A stretch of 64,000 bases of DNA, taken from positions 1 to 64,000 of the forward strand of contig NZ_CAJODG010000036.1 of NCBI RefSeq assembly GCF_905233635.1, written 5' to 3'. Under the pieces are notes generated by a model. The model worked only from the letters and a program-made list of their open reading frames with translations, was not told the origin of the DNA and did no database searches. Numbering within the stretch: position 1 is the first letter of the stretch; each line of letters starts with the position of its first letter. Position numbers and translations under genes: made by a program. Source of the stretch: Selenomonas sp. AE3005 (lineage in GTDB: Bacteria; Bacillota; Negativicutes; Selenomonadales; Selenomonadaceae). Below, piece after piece: positions 45,056 through 53,186 of the stretch.

Positions 45056-45979
45056 ATGGATAAATTAGTAGCCAGCATCTTAAAACGGCTGACGCCCCTT
45101 TGGGAAACCATATATTTTTTCTACCAAAGGTTCACTGCCTACCATAGCATTTCCAGCTGGTTTGACATGGCCTCTGGTACTACCTATTATTTTCTTTTGG
45201 GGTTCCTGCCTTTTCTGGTATTTACAGTAAACCTTATGCTGTTCGTCATGGCCTCACAGGTCGACGCTATTTACGGTATGGCGTCCCACTATCTGCCCGA
45301 ACGTATGGCCGGGCCGCTTATGAGCGATATCACACGCATTATGGCCAGCCGCAGCAGCCTGTGGATGTGGGTGACCGGTCTTTTCTCCCTGTACAGTTTT
45401 GTGCAAGGTCTAGTGATACTGACACGTGCCACAGACAGCCTTGATTATGCCAATACAGCTGCCATGGCCCGGGATAACCGCCATAATATCCTGGTATACG
45501 CCAAGGGTATTATCTTTACCTTTGGTTTAATGGTGGTTATATTTCTCTCCCTGGGGCTGCCTGTCTTTGGCAATTCCCTGGTCTACTATCTGAATGAGGA
45601 CGGACAGCTGCCGGCCTTTTTCCTCGGACTGTGGAATTTCCTGCGCGTTTTCCTGCCCTTTGTGGTACTCGTTGTCTGGCTCACTTTTTTCTATATCTTT
45701 GCGCCCCATTCTTATACGCCACCGTTCAGACAGGCCTTTATCACTGCGCTGCTGGTCACTTTCTTGTGGCTGGCCGCCACTGGTATTTACAGCTGGTGTA
45801 TGACGCTTATCCCCAGTATGGGCATTGCCTACGGTTCCCTCTTTGGTCTCTTTGCCCTGTTTGTCTGGTTTAAATTCATTGTCAGTTTTATCATTTACGG
45901 TATCGAATTCTTAATGGCACTTAACGAAATGGAACTCCGGCACAAAATCGCCGCCATGCAGGCCCAAAATAATTCCTAA
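45056..45979 (+). CDS. YihY/virulence factor BrkB family membrane protein
   Basis: A 307-residue inner-membrane protein with six hydrophobic segments. It has the family pattern: ASGTTYYFLLGFLPFLVF in helix 1, a long helix DITRIMASRSSLWMWVTG, and the late GSLFGLFALFVWFKFIVSF. The function of the family is unsettled; it was once misnamed RNase BN. ATG 45056 has AGGTGAGC before it. A strong terminator follows. Confidence 0.92.
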   Translation: MDKLVASILKRLTPLWETIYFFYQRFTAYHSISSWFDMASGTTYYFLLGFLPFLVFTVNLMLFVMASQVDAIYGMASHYLPERMAGPLMSDITRIMASRSSLWMWVTGLFSLYSFVQGLVILTRATDSLDYANTAAMARDNRHNILVYAKGIIFTFGLMVVIFLSLGLPVFGNSLVYYLNEDGQLPAFFLGLWNFLRVFLPFVVLVVWLTFFYIFAPHSYTPPFRQAFITALLVTFLWLAATGIYSWCMTLIPSMGIAYGSLFGLFALFVWFKFIVSFIIYGIEFLMALNEMELRHKIAAMQAQNNS

Positions 45980-45988
45980 ACAATATGG

Positions 45989-46032
45989 AGGCCCCCATAA
46001 GTCAGATTATATTTCCTGACTTATGGGGGCCT
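45989..46032. terminator. Strong bidirectional terminator
   Basis: A 17-bp perfect stem (AGGCCCCCATAAGTCAG and its complement) between the convergent YihY and LysM genes, 10 bases after the YihY stop. Confidence 0.9.
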
Positions 46033-46067
46033 CTGCTATAGCAATCAGTCCCATCCCAATGCCTTAC

Positions 46068-46364
46068 TTATTTATTTGTTTCCCAGTAATTTATCCTGAG
46101 AATATCCCCTGGTTTTATATCCCTGGTCAAAAGCCATTCGTTAAGTTCCCGAATGCCCTCGCGGAATTCATTTACTTCCCGGGCACCGTAAGTATTTTTC
46201 TGCATGTACTTCTTGGCAATACTTTCCAGGGTATCCCCCTGCTGTACCTGGTAGGATACATGTACTACCGTCCAGGCACGATGGTCAAGTTCAGCAGCCT
46301 CAGTAATATTACCGGCTCCGATAATCCAGGCCGCCATCATCATTGCCATAACTACTTTTCTCAT
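46068..46364 (-). CDS. Small exported LysM-domain protein
   Basis: A 98-residue protein: signal peptide (residues 1-23, VVMAMMMAAWIIGAGNITEA), then one LysM domain with VSYQVQQGDTLESIAKKYMQ and KPGDILRINYW. It resembles the small division inhibitor YneA in size and domain order and would bind peptidoglycan in the periplasm. ATG 46364 with AGGAGG is chosen over the 15-codon longer frame. It is a single gene with a terminator shared with YihY. Confidence 0.87.
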   Translation of the reverse strand: MRKVVMAMMMAAWIIGAGNITEAAELDHRAWTVVHVSYQVQQGDTLESIAKKYMQKNTYGAREVNEFREGIRELNEWLLTRDIKPGDILRINYWETNK

Positions 46365-46588
46365 CGTTCTGTCCTCCTGTATCCACTTAGGCTTATGCCC
46401 TTTAAACATATATACGTATCACCTGAAAAAGTATTACAAAAAAAATAAAATTTTTTTCAGATACCCACACTTATTTAAGTGTTCTGGTTTATCTATCTAA
46501 TCTTTATATCCCTGAAAGCTCAAAGTGTTTATTGTATAAAAAAATTTTTTATCGTGACCGAAACACAGACAAAATACTCTTCTTCCCC

Positions 46589-46730
46589 TATAACGAGGCA
46601 AGAAAATGTCCCCCACCTCAGCAGGTGGGGGCACGAATACCAAAACAGGCGGCGAGCATATCTCCCGCCTCGTTGCGAAGCGAAGCAGAGGAAGTTTTGC
46701 CTATGGCAAAACTGTAACAACGGCGTTATA
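46589..46730. repeat. Dispersed intergenic repeat, copy 3
   Basis: It shares the TATAACGAGGC start, both inner hairpins and the CGTTATA end with copy 2. It has a 30-base insertion near its right end that forms another hairpin (AGTTTTGCC/GGCAAAACT). It ends about 35 bases before the ferredoxin start codon. The remaining gap between 46365 and 46588 is AT-rich and shows no gene. Confidence 0.85.
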
Positions 46731-46764
46731 ATGCCTGTGTACTATGGTCAGAAAGGAATTATTT

Positions 46765-46983
46765 ATGGGTGAAAAAATAACGAAAAAATTATCGCCGCGC
46801 TATGCGGTTCCGGACAGGGAATTATGTGCAGCCTGCGGGGCCTGTGAAGATGTATGTCCGCTAGGTGCTATTGCTGTATATCAAGGGCGTTTTGCCAAAG
46901 TCAAGGAAACTCTCTGTGTAGGCTGTGGCAAATGCGTCCGTGAGTGTCCAGCCTCCATCATAAAACTGGAGGTGCGCGCATGA
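46765..46983 (+). CDS. 2[4Fe-4S] ferredoxin
   Basis: A 72-residue protein with two complete cluster motifs, CAACGACEDVCP and CVGCGKCVRECP. It has no signal peptide and so works in the cytoplasm as an electron carrier. Its stop overlaps the start of the membrane Fe-S protein gene (ATGA), so the two are probably partners. ATG 46765 with AAGGA is chosen over 46744. Confidence 0.92.
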   Translation: MGEKITKKLSPRYAVPDRELCAACGACEDVCPLGAIAVYQGRFAKVKETLCVGCGKCVRECPASIIKLEVRA

Positions 46984-47555
46984 ACAAGCATTGGTATCAC
47001 TATCTGTGGATTTGGTCGCTGTTTTACTTCGGCATGGGATTTTTTAATATTCTCTTTGCCTGGCTCGGGCTCATCAGCTTTGCCCTGCCTTTGATTATGG
47101 CGATTGGTTTTGGCAACAAACGCTTTTGCAACCGCTACTGCGACCGCGGACAGACACTACGTGCCTTAGGGCAGCTGGGCTTTTCCCGGCGTAAAGATAT
47201 GCCTGCCTGGATGAAAGGCAAAGCTTTCCGTTATGGCTTTATGATATTTTTCTTCGGCATGTTCGGCAGTGTACTCTATACAACCTGGCTGGTTTATAGC
47301 GGCGCCGAATCCCTGCAGCAGGTGGTTTCGCTCTTATGGACGTTCCACTTTCCCTGGGAGTGGGCCTATAGCGGCGGCGTTTCCCCTTGGACAGCACAAT
47401 TTGCTTTTGGCCTGTATAGTCTGATGCTGACCTCCGAAGTCATCGCTCTTGTTACCATGCTTTTATTCCGACCGCGGTCATGGTGCGTTTACTGCCCTAT
47501 GGGTACGCTTACGCAGCTGATTTGCCAGGCTAAAGGCCCAAACCTGCCGGAATGA
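46980..47555 (+). CDS. Membrane protein with two short Cys motifs (NapH/YccM-like)
   Basis: A 191-residue protein with about four membrane helices. It has CNRYCDRG near residue 45, between helices 2 and 3, and CVYCPMGTL near the C-terminus; both resemble the cytoplasmic-face Cys motifs of NapH-type quinol-oxidising proteins. It lacks the two classical ferredoxin domains of NapH, which the separate ferredoxin gene could supply. GGAGG precedes ATG 46980. It may pass electrons from menaquinol to the ferredoxin or to the exported flavoprotein encoded next. Confidence 0.75.
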   Translation: MNKHWYHYLWIWSLFYFGMGFFNILFAWLGLISFALPLIMAIGFGNKRFCNRYCDRGQTLRALGQLGFSRRKDMPAWMKGKAFRYGFMIFFFGMFGSVLYTTWLVYSGAESLQQVVSLLWTFHFPWEWAYSGGVSPWTAQFAFGLYSLMLTSEVIALVTMLLFRPRSWCVYCPMGTLTQLICQAKGPNLPE

Positions 47556-47673
47556 TAAAATATCGCACCTTTATTCTTTTAATCACGATAATTAAAGGAA
47601 AACAGCACGCCATGACAGAAATATTACTGTATAGTTATTAACTGCAATGCAACAAACAGGAAGGAGCTTATCC

Positions 47674-49158
47674 ATGCAAAAATCATTTTCGCTCCCTATT
47701 TCGCGTCGGGAATTTGTAAAGATGGCCTCTTTGGCTGCTGCCGGTCTGGCCGCCGGCACTACACCAGGTATGGCCGCCACGCCAAGCACACCACAGGCCG
47801 GAACCATTGCCTATGCTGGGCGCGAACTTCCCGTACTCTTTGATACCGATGTATGTGTATGCGGTGGCGGGCCGTCAGGTGCCGCAGCCGCCATAAATGC
47901 CGGCCGCAAAGGTGCCAAAACCGTTCTCGTAGAACGCGGCATAGCCCTGGGCGGCCTGGCTGTACTTGGCTGTGTTTATCCCTTTATGGACACACTGGCC
48001 CCCAACAGCGATACGCCCTATGTCGCAGAAGTAAAAGACAGGCTGCACCGTCATGGTATTGAACACTATGACGGCGTCACCCGGCAGGTTTGGCATAATC
48101 CGGAAACCCTGTCACTTATCTATGATGAAATGTGCGAAGAGGCCGGCGTCAACATCTTATATCAGTGTGTACTGGTTGACAGTATCGTGGCTAAAGGCAA
48201 TATCACCGCTGTTATCGTGCAGACTATCGCCGGCCTGGCTGCCATTCGGGCCAAAACATTTATCGATACGACAGGCGATGCCTACCTTGCCCGCGCCGCT
48301 GGCGTCCCATTTGAAAAAGGCTATGAAAAGACCGGCAAAAATCAGCCCATGTCCTTCCGCTTTGAAATGGGCGGCATTGATTTAAATCGCCTCTATCAGC
48401 ATGTGGCCGTCGAACTAAAAGAGGATTGGTGCAAATCCAAGCCACCCCATTTTGAAATTGCCGAGGCTATGCACCGCAAACAGCGTTATAAGCTGGAGGA
48501 ATTGATGGCACGCGGCGTGGAATCCGGTGAACTTACACAGAAAGAGGCAGAATACCTGCAGGCCTATTCCATCATCGGCAAAAACGGCGTCATGAGCATG
48601 AACTGCCCGGAAATTCCTGTAGAATACAGCGCCTCTGACCCGCTTTCCTACAGCAAAGCCGTTACTGTAGGCCGCAAGATGATGCGTCATATCGCGTCCT
48701 ATCTTGTGAAACACCTGCCCGGGTTCGAACATGCCTTCATCAGCCGGGAGGCCGCCATGCTGGGGGCACGTGAATCCTGGCGTATCCGTGGCAAACATTA
48801 TCTGGTCGAGGACGATTACCATAACCAGAGCCGCTATGCTGACGCGGTCTGCCGTACTGCCTGGTTCATTGACGCTCATGGCGAAAAAGTATCGGAAAAG
48901 CTGCCCAATGGTGCTTATTACGAAATCCCCTACCGCTCCCTGGTAACCAACGAAATCGGCAACCTGATTGTCGCCGGCCGGGCCATCAGCGCCAGCTTTA
49001 TCCTGCAAGCCTCCATGCGCATTCAGCCCACCTGCATGAGCATTGGCGAGGCTGCCGGCATTGCCGCCGCCTGGGGACTGAAAAAAGGCATTGCTGCCAA
49101 TAATGTGGATTGGACAGCCATACCTGCCAAAGAAAGAAGTTATGTAAGCAAAAGCTGA
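47674..49158 (+). CDS. Tat-exported FAD-dependent oxidoreductase
   Basis: A 494-residue flavoprotein. The N-terminus carries a twin-arginine signal (SRREFVK at residues 10-16, then MASLAAAGLAAG). The FAD-binding Rossmann motif CVCGGGPSGAAAA is near 61-73, with KTVLVERGIALGG after it. The conserved C-terminal block LIVAGRAISASFILQASMR and IGEAAGIAAAWG fits the FAD_oxidored group. It would work outside the inner membrane. The substrate is unknown. ATG 47674 has GGAG. It follows the ferredoxin and membrane Fe-S genes by about 120 bases, so a joint redox function is likely. Confidence 0.88.
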   Translation: MQKSFSLPISRREFVKMASLAAAGLAAGTTPGMAATPSTPQAGTIAYAGRELPVLFDTDVCVCGGGPSGAAAAINAGRKGAKTVLVERGIALGGLAVLGCVYPFMDTLAPNSDTPYVAEVKDRLHRHGIEHYDGVTRQVWHNPETLSLIYDEMCEEAGVNILYQCVLVDSIVAKGNITAVIVQTIAGLAAIRAKTFIDTTGDAYLARAAGVPFEKGYEKTGKNQPMSFRFEMGGIDLNRLYQHVAVELKEDWCKSKPPHFEIAEAMHRKQRYKLEELMARGVESGELTQKEAEYLQAYSIIGKNGVMSMNCPEIPVEYSASDPLSYSKAVTVGRKMMRHIASYLVKHLPGFEHAFISREAAMLGARESWRIRGKHYLVEDDYHNQSRYADAVCRTAWFIDAHGEKVSEKLPNGAYYEIPYRSLVTNEIGNLIVAGRAISASFILQASMRIQPTCMSIGEAAGIAAAWGLKKGIAANNVDWTAIPAKERSYVSKS

Positions 49159-49179
49159 ATATTTGCAAGACACAAAAAC

Positions 49180-49203
49180 GGGCAGTTGATAAGTCAACTG
49201 CCC
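49180..49203. terminator. Hairpin between the flavoprotein and pilB genes
   Basis: GGGCAGTTGA-TAAG-TCAACTGCCC lies 22 bases after the flavoprotein stop codon and can serve both convergent genes. It lacks a strong T run. Confidence 0.7.
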
Positions 49204-49249
49204 TAATTCACGGATATTTTTCCTCTTAGTATTTCATCAAATTGATTTG

Positions 49250-50398
49250 TCAACTGCCATATAATACACGCCGGACTTCTTCTTTGGTTGTCAGACTAGC
49301 CTCAGCTTTATTATCGCCATCGGTCTGCATGGTTTCCATGCCATTGTCACAAGCCAGCTTGGTCAGCACTTCCTGACTTTGACCTGTCAAAATTGCCTCC
49401 CGAATTGACTGGTCAACTACCATCAATTCATGAATGGCGAGCCGGCCGCAGAATTTGCCGCTTTCACCAACTGCCGTTCTACGGACAAGTCTTTGGGCCA
49501 GTACGCCGGTCAGCGTTGCCGCCAGCAAATATGGCGGCACTCCCATTTCTAGCAGGCGGAAAACCGTGGCGGTGGCATTTTCTGTGTGCAGAGTGGTGAG
49601 GAGCAAATGACCGGTCAAAGCCATTCGTACTGCCATCATTGCTGTTTCTTCATCGCGGATTTCCCCCAGCAGAATTCCCTGTGCGTCCTGCCGTAAAATT
49701 GCCCGCAGGCCGCTGGCATAAGTAAGGCCTGCCTTAGGGTTTAATTGTACCTGATTTATGCCTGTGATATGACGTTCGATAGGATCCTCTAACGTAATCC
49801 AATTCCGTTCCACTTCGTTCAGCTCACGCAGGGCCGCATATAAGGTGGTGGTCTTTCCCGAGTTCATCGGCCCGGTGACAATTATAAGCCCGGACGGGCG
49901 CCGGATAAGCTGGCGAAATTTGTTTTCAGTATCCGGACTAAAGCCCAACTGGCTAAGGGATAAAAGTTCCTCCTGCAGGTTCATCAGTCTGAGTACCAGC
50001 ATTTCCCCGCCGGATACAGGCATGGCAGCTGTTCTGATATCGAGTTTTTTATCACTGGCAGAAAAAACAAAGGAGCCATCCTGAGGACGGTTGCGAACCG
50101 AAATATCCATACCAGCCATGACCTTGATTCTGGAGCTTAGGCGCTGTGCCAGTTCCAGAGGCAGGCGATAAGGCAGTTCTTGCAGCAGGCCATCACAGCG
50201 GCAGCGGAAACGCACTTCCTGTGCCAGCGGTTCGATGTGCAGGTCACTGGCACCCAATTTTACAGCCTGTTTCAGTAAAAAATCAGCTAGGCGTACAATA
50301 GCACTGTTACTTTGCTCTGGCATATTTATTCCCGGTTCCAGCTGTTCACGCTGACATTGCGTTACGAGGATATGCCAAAATTTCTCATCATCAGTCAC
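49250..50398 (-). CDS. pilB: GspE/PilB-type assembly ATPase (compact form)
   Basis: A 382-residue ATPase, shorter than typical PilB (about 560) because the N-terminal domain is nearly absent. It has GASDLHIEP, Walker A TGPMNSGKTTTLYAAL, the Asp box WITLEDPIERH, Walker B GILLGEIRDEETAMMAV and the His box LLTTLHTENATATVFRLLEMG. The four-Cys zinc motif of PilB is missing; only GKFCGRLAIHEL remains. It would drive pilus or pseudopilus extension with the PilC protein. The start is a GTG at 50398. It is isolated from pilT and pilC. Confidence 0.85.
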   Translation of the reverse strand: MTDDEKFWHILVTQCQREQLEPGINMPEQSNSAIVRLADFLLKQAVKLGASDLHIEPLAQEVRFRCRCDGLLQELPYRLPLELAQRLSSRIKVMAGMDISVRNRPQDGSFVFSASDKKLDIRTAAMPVSGGEMLVLRLMNLQEELLSLSQLGFSPDTENKFRQLIRRPSGLIIVTGPMNSGKTTTLYAALRELNEVERNWITLEDPIERHITGINQVQLNPKAGLTYASGLRAILRQDAQGILLGEIRDEETAMMAVRMALTGHLLLTTLHTENATATVFRLLEMGVPPYLLAATLTGVLAQRLVRRTAVGESGKFCGRLAIHELMVVDQSIREAILTGQSQEVLTKLACDNGMETMQTDGDNKAEASLTTKEEVRRVLYGS

Positions 50399-50511
50399 GC
50401 TTATCCCAGCTTTCTCATTAAGATATTTGTCTATTTCTTTTCTAGTATCATAAACTCCTGCATAAAATGAAACGTTATAACAATAAAAAACATATAATGT
50501 GGCAAGTAAAT

Positions 50512-50555
50512 AGGGCGCTGCGATAAAATGCTTTCATATTTCATCGCAACGCCCT
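50512..50555 (-). terminator. Terminator after the GH84 gene
   Basis: AGGGCG and a second paired part (TTGCGAT/ATCGCAG) form a long stem about 20 bases after the GH84 stop codon. Confidence 0.8.
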
Positions 50556-50575
50556 CTGTTATTTACTAAGAGTTA

Positions 50576-51982
50576 TTATTTTATATGCTGTGCCAGTTCA
50601 TTTAAAAACGCTCTGGCACAGGTTTCCGATATGAGCGCGGTTTTATCGTGAGCTTTTACCTCCGCCAGTTCCTGTTTAAACGATTCAGCCTTAGCTTTAT
50701 CGCCTGCCAGGACTGCCAGTCCCGTCAGATCCGCCTTGATGATACGCCGCAACTGGGCCAGCTGTGGCTGGCATTCCGCCAGCTGCTGCGGCAAAAGCTG
50801 CCGTTCTAATGTATCCAGACTATTGTCCAGCTTAGTCAATTCCTGAACAACTTTTTCCTGTTTACTCTGCTTGTCCGCCTGACTGTCAGCCTGCCAGTAC
50901 TCATTCAGCAGCACGCGCAGGGCAGCACCATCTTCCGGGCCGATAACAGCCCAGGATACCACCATGTGCTGGCTATGGTCAGCAAAATTTTCCATAGCCG
51001 GTGCCAAGTTCCCATATAAGTCCTTGATAGCTTTGTGCCAGGATTTAACGGCGTCATAATTGCCGGGATTCTGTGCGTAATCAGCAGCCGTAGACAAACT
51101 GATTTTCGACAGTTCCGCATGTTTCATCGGATTGAAGAATATCGCCGGAATGACGGAATCCTGCGGTAATTTTTCCACCGGTCCCAAAGCCAGCTTGGCC
51201 TCCAAATAATCGCTAACCGGATAGTTCCACCAGACACCAAGCTTGCGGCCATACAGGCTGCGGGCCGCCTGATAATCTGTGTCACTCAGCCCGTCAGGCA
51301 CCACTTTTTCCCCGGTATAGAGCACCAGGATATTTTTATCGAGTGTCTGAGAAAAATCCCGCGTATATTCCTTGATACTGCCATTTTCTTCCATATCCTG
51401 ACGAAAATATTCCGTCGGTACGGTAATGAGCGGCGCAACGTCCGCATGCTTGGCGATGAAATGTTCATTCACCCAATTTAAGAATTCCGCCTGGCCGCGG
51501 CCGTCCTTATTCTTTATATCGTCAAAGAAAATTGCAAAGTCCCGGACGCCCAAATCGTACATGGCCATGAGTTTCTTTTCCATGGCCACTCTGTCCAGTA
51601 CGCCCCGATAACCGGAAAGCTCTATATCCAGCCCCGGGGAAATGGCAAAGATAAAGCGCACATTATTGGCTTTGGCAGTTTTGACAAGTTCCTGCAAATC
51701 AGCCAGCTTATCCTGCGGATATGGTTCACGCCACTTGGCCCGATGATACGGGTCATCTTTTGGTGCATAGATATAGGCATTAAGATTATGGTCAGCACAG
51801 AATTTCAGCATATCCAGACGTTTTTCCTGCGTCCAGGGCGTGCCATAGAAACCTTCGACAATGCCGCGCAAGGGAATGGGCTCAGCCCCTGAGGCATTTA
51901 TACTGCCAACACAAAAACTACAGGTCATTATAGCCAGACATAGCAGCCATTTCAATTTGTTATGCAAAAAATTTTTAACCAT
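50576..51982 (-). CDS. Exported GH84-like beta-N-acetylglucosaminidase
   Basis: A 468-residue protein with a signal peptide (LKWLLCLAIMTCSFCVGSINA). The catalytic GH84 barrel starts RGIVEGFYGTPWTQEKRLDM, then has LNAYIYAPKDDPYHRAKWR, FAISPGLDI, and the catalytic Asp pair in FAIFFDDIKN. These are the hallmarks of O-GlcNAcase and hyaluronidase-type enzymes using substrate-assisted catalysis. The C-terminal helical part has a long Gln/Leu-rich stretch. It would release terminal GlcNAc from glycans or cell-wall material in the periplasm or outside. ATG 51982 follows AAGGCGGGTG. It overlaps the upstream acetyltransferase unit closely (17 bases). Confidence 0.92.
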   Translation of the reverse strand: MVKNFLHNKLKWLLCLAIMTCSFCVGSINASGAEPIPLRGIVEGFYGTPWTQEKRLDMLKFCADHNLNAYIYAPKDDPYHRAKWREPYPQDKLADLQELVKTAKANNVRFIFAISPGLDIELSGYRGVLDRVAMEKKLMAMYDLGVRDFAIFFDDIKNKDGRGQAEFLNWVNEHFIAKHADVAPLITVPTEYFRQDMEENGSIKEYTRDFSQTLDKNILVLYTGEKVVPDGLSDTDYQAARSLYGRKLGVWWNYPVSDYLEAKLALGPVEKLPQDSVIPAIFFNPMKHAELSKISLSTAADYAQNPGNYDAVKSWHKAIKDLYGNLAPAMENFADHSQHMVVSWAVIGPEDGAALRVLLNEYWQADSQADKQSKQEKVVQELTKLDNSLDTLERQLLPQQLAECQPQLAQLRRIIKADLTGLAVLAGDKAKAESFKQELAEVKAHDKTALISETCARAFLNELAQHIK

Positions 51983-51998
51983 ATTAACACCCGCCTTC

Positions 51999-53153
51999 TC
52001 AAACCTTAAACAATATATCATGCTTGTGCAAGTATTTCGCCAGGGGCAGCCACAAGCCAATCCATAACAACGTAAAGAGCAGAATACTCAGCGGCACATT
52101 GCCTATGCCCTTCAATGTAACAGACCATAACCAGGGATACAAGGGCGTTCCTGACACTGTTTGCACATGCCACAGCGTCATCAGCACCACTTCCGGCAAA
52201 ATATAGAACAGCAAGGCATTCTTGCCAAGCCAGCGCCAGGAAGCGCATAACCAGCCCATAAAATCCGGCATAAAGGAAAAACTGATTTCCAGCAAAGCCA
52301 GCAGCCACATACAAAAACCGCTGGTCAGCAGGGCAAACGGTGCCGTCCAAAGATTTTTGCAGATTATATCCATGTAGCTCCAAAGGCCGCCTGCCAGCAG
52401 CAGGACGCCGCCATGCAGTATCATTTTGCCCACCCGTTCAAAGACCGGCGCATTATCTACGGTCAAATGACGCCCGGCCATTATGCCAAACAGCATTGAC
52501 GCCGTAGCGGCAATCGTGCCATACAGTCCCTCCGGGTCAAAATTGCCACCCATATAACAATGGGCCGCCCCCGGGAAAATCCCGTCGATAACCATACTGA
52601 TATTATCCGTGGGACTAAACGGACTGCTCGTATCATACAGGTGAAAACACACAGAAGAAAGCAGCAGCAGTAAAAAGGCCATGGTATTTAACAGGGAGTT
52701 TCGTTCCAGCCCCCAGGCCAGAATCATGCCGCAAAAATACACCAGCCCCAGCCTTTGGAGAACGCCCAACACCCGGCCATGGTCAATAATCTGTGCCAGC
52801 AGTCCCGATGAGGCTGCTCCTGGAGAAAAGAAGTGCTGCAGGATAAGCGGCATCTGACTGAGGAACAGCCCCAGCAGTATCAATATCAACGAGCGCCGTG
52901 TAATCCGCCCGAAAATATCATTTTCCCTATTCCGCCCATACTTGGCCAAATGTAAAGCCCCGGCTGTCCCCATGGCAAAGATAAAGCCCGGCATGACAAA
53001 ATCCGCCAGCGTTATGCCTTCCCAGGGCGAATGGAGCAGTATCGGATAGGCCTCGGAAAAATCGGGCAGGCCATTTACCAACAGCATGCAGGCGATGACC
53101 AGTCCCCGGAACACGTCCAAGGACGGCAGCCGCCGATGTTGTCTAAGTAACAT
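51999..53153 (-). CDS. Heparan-alpha-glucosaminide N-acetyltransferase-like membrane protein (NagX/DUF5009)
   Basis: A 384-residue protein with ten to eleven helices. The family start RLPSLDVFRGLVIACMLLVN is present, then WEGITLADFVMPGFIFAMG, and RVLGVLQRLGLVYFCG. Human HGSNAT, the best-known member, carries acetyl groups across the membrane onto terminal glucosamine. Bacterial members often sit in GlcNAc or chitin clusters. It is 17 bases upstream of the GH84 gene, so the two may work on the same glycan. ATG 53153 has GAAGG. Confidence 0.88.
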   Translation of the reverse strand: MLLRQHRRLPSLDVFRGLVIACMLLVNGLPDFSEAYPILLHSPWEGITLADFVMPGFIFAMGTAGALHLAKYGRNRENDIFGRITRRSLILILLGLFLSQMPLILQHFFSPGAASSGLLAQIIDHGRVLGVLQRLGLVYFCGMILAWGLERNSLLNTMAFLLLLLSSVCFHLYDTSSPFSPTDNISMVIDGIFPGAAHCYMGGNFDPEGLYGTIAATASMLFGIMAGRHLTVDNAPVFERVGKMILHGGVLLLAGGLWSYMDIICKNLWTAPFALLTSGFCMWLLALLEISFSFMPDFMGWLCASWRWLGKNALLFYILPEVVLMTLWHVQTVSGTPLYPWLWSVTLKGIGNVPLSILLFTLLWIGLWLPLAKYLHKHDILFKV

Positions 53154-53186
53154 GCTAAAACCTTCTTTATCATTTATCGTCTAAAC

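Noticed and set aside
46529..46720. Small frames with a shared phrase (RYARRLFWYSCPHLLRWGTF) at 25611 and 46529
   Set aside because: They are translations of the dispersed repeat, so the similarity is that of the repeat DNA and not of a protein family.
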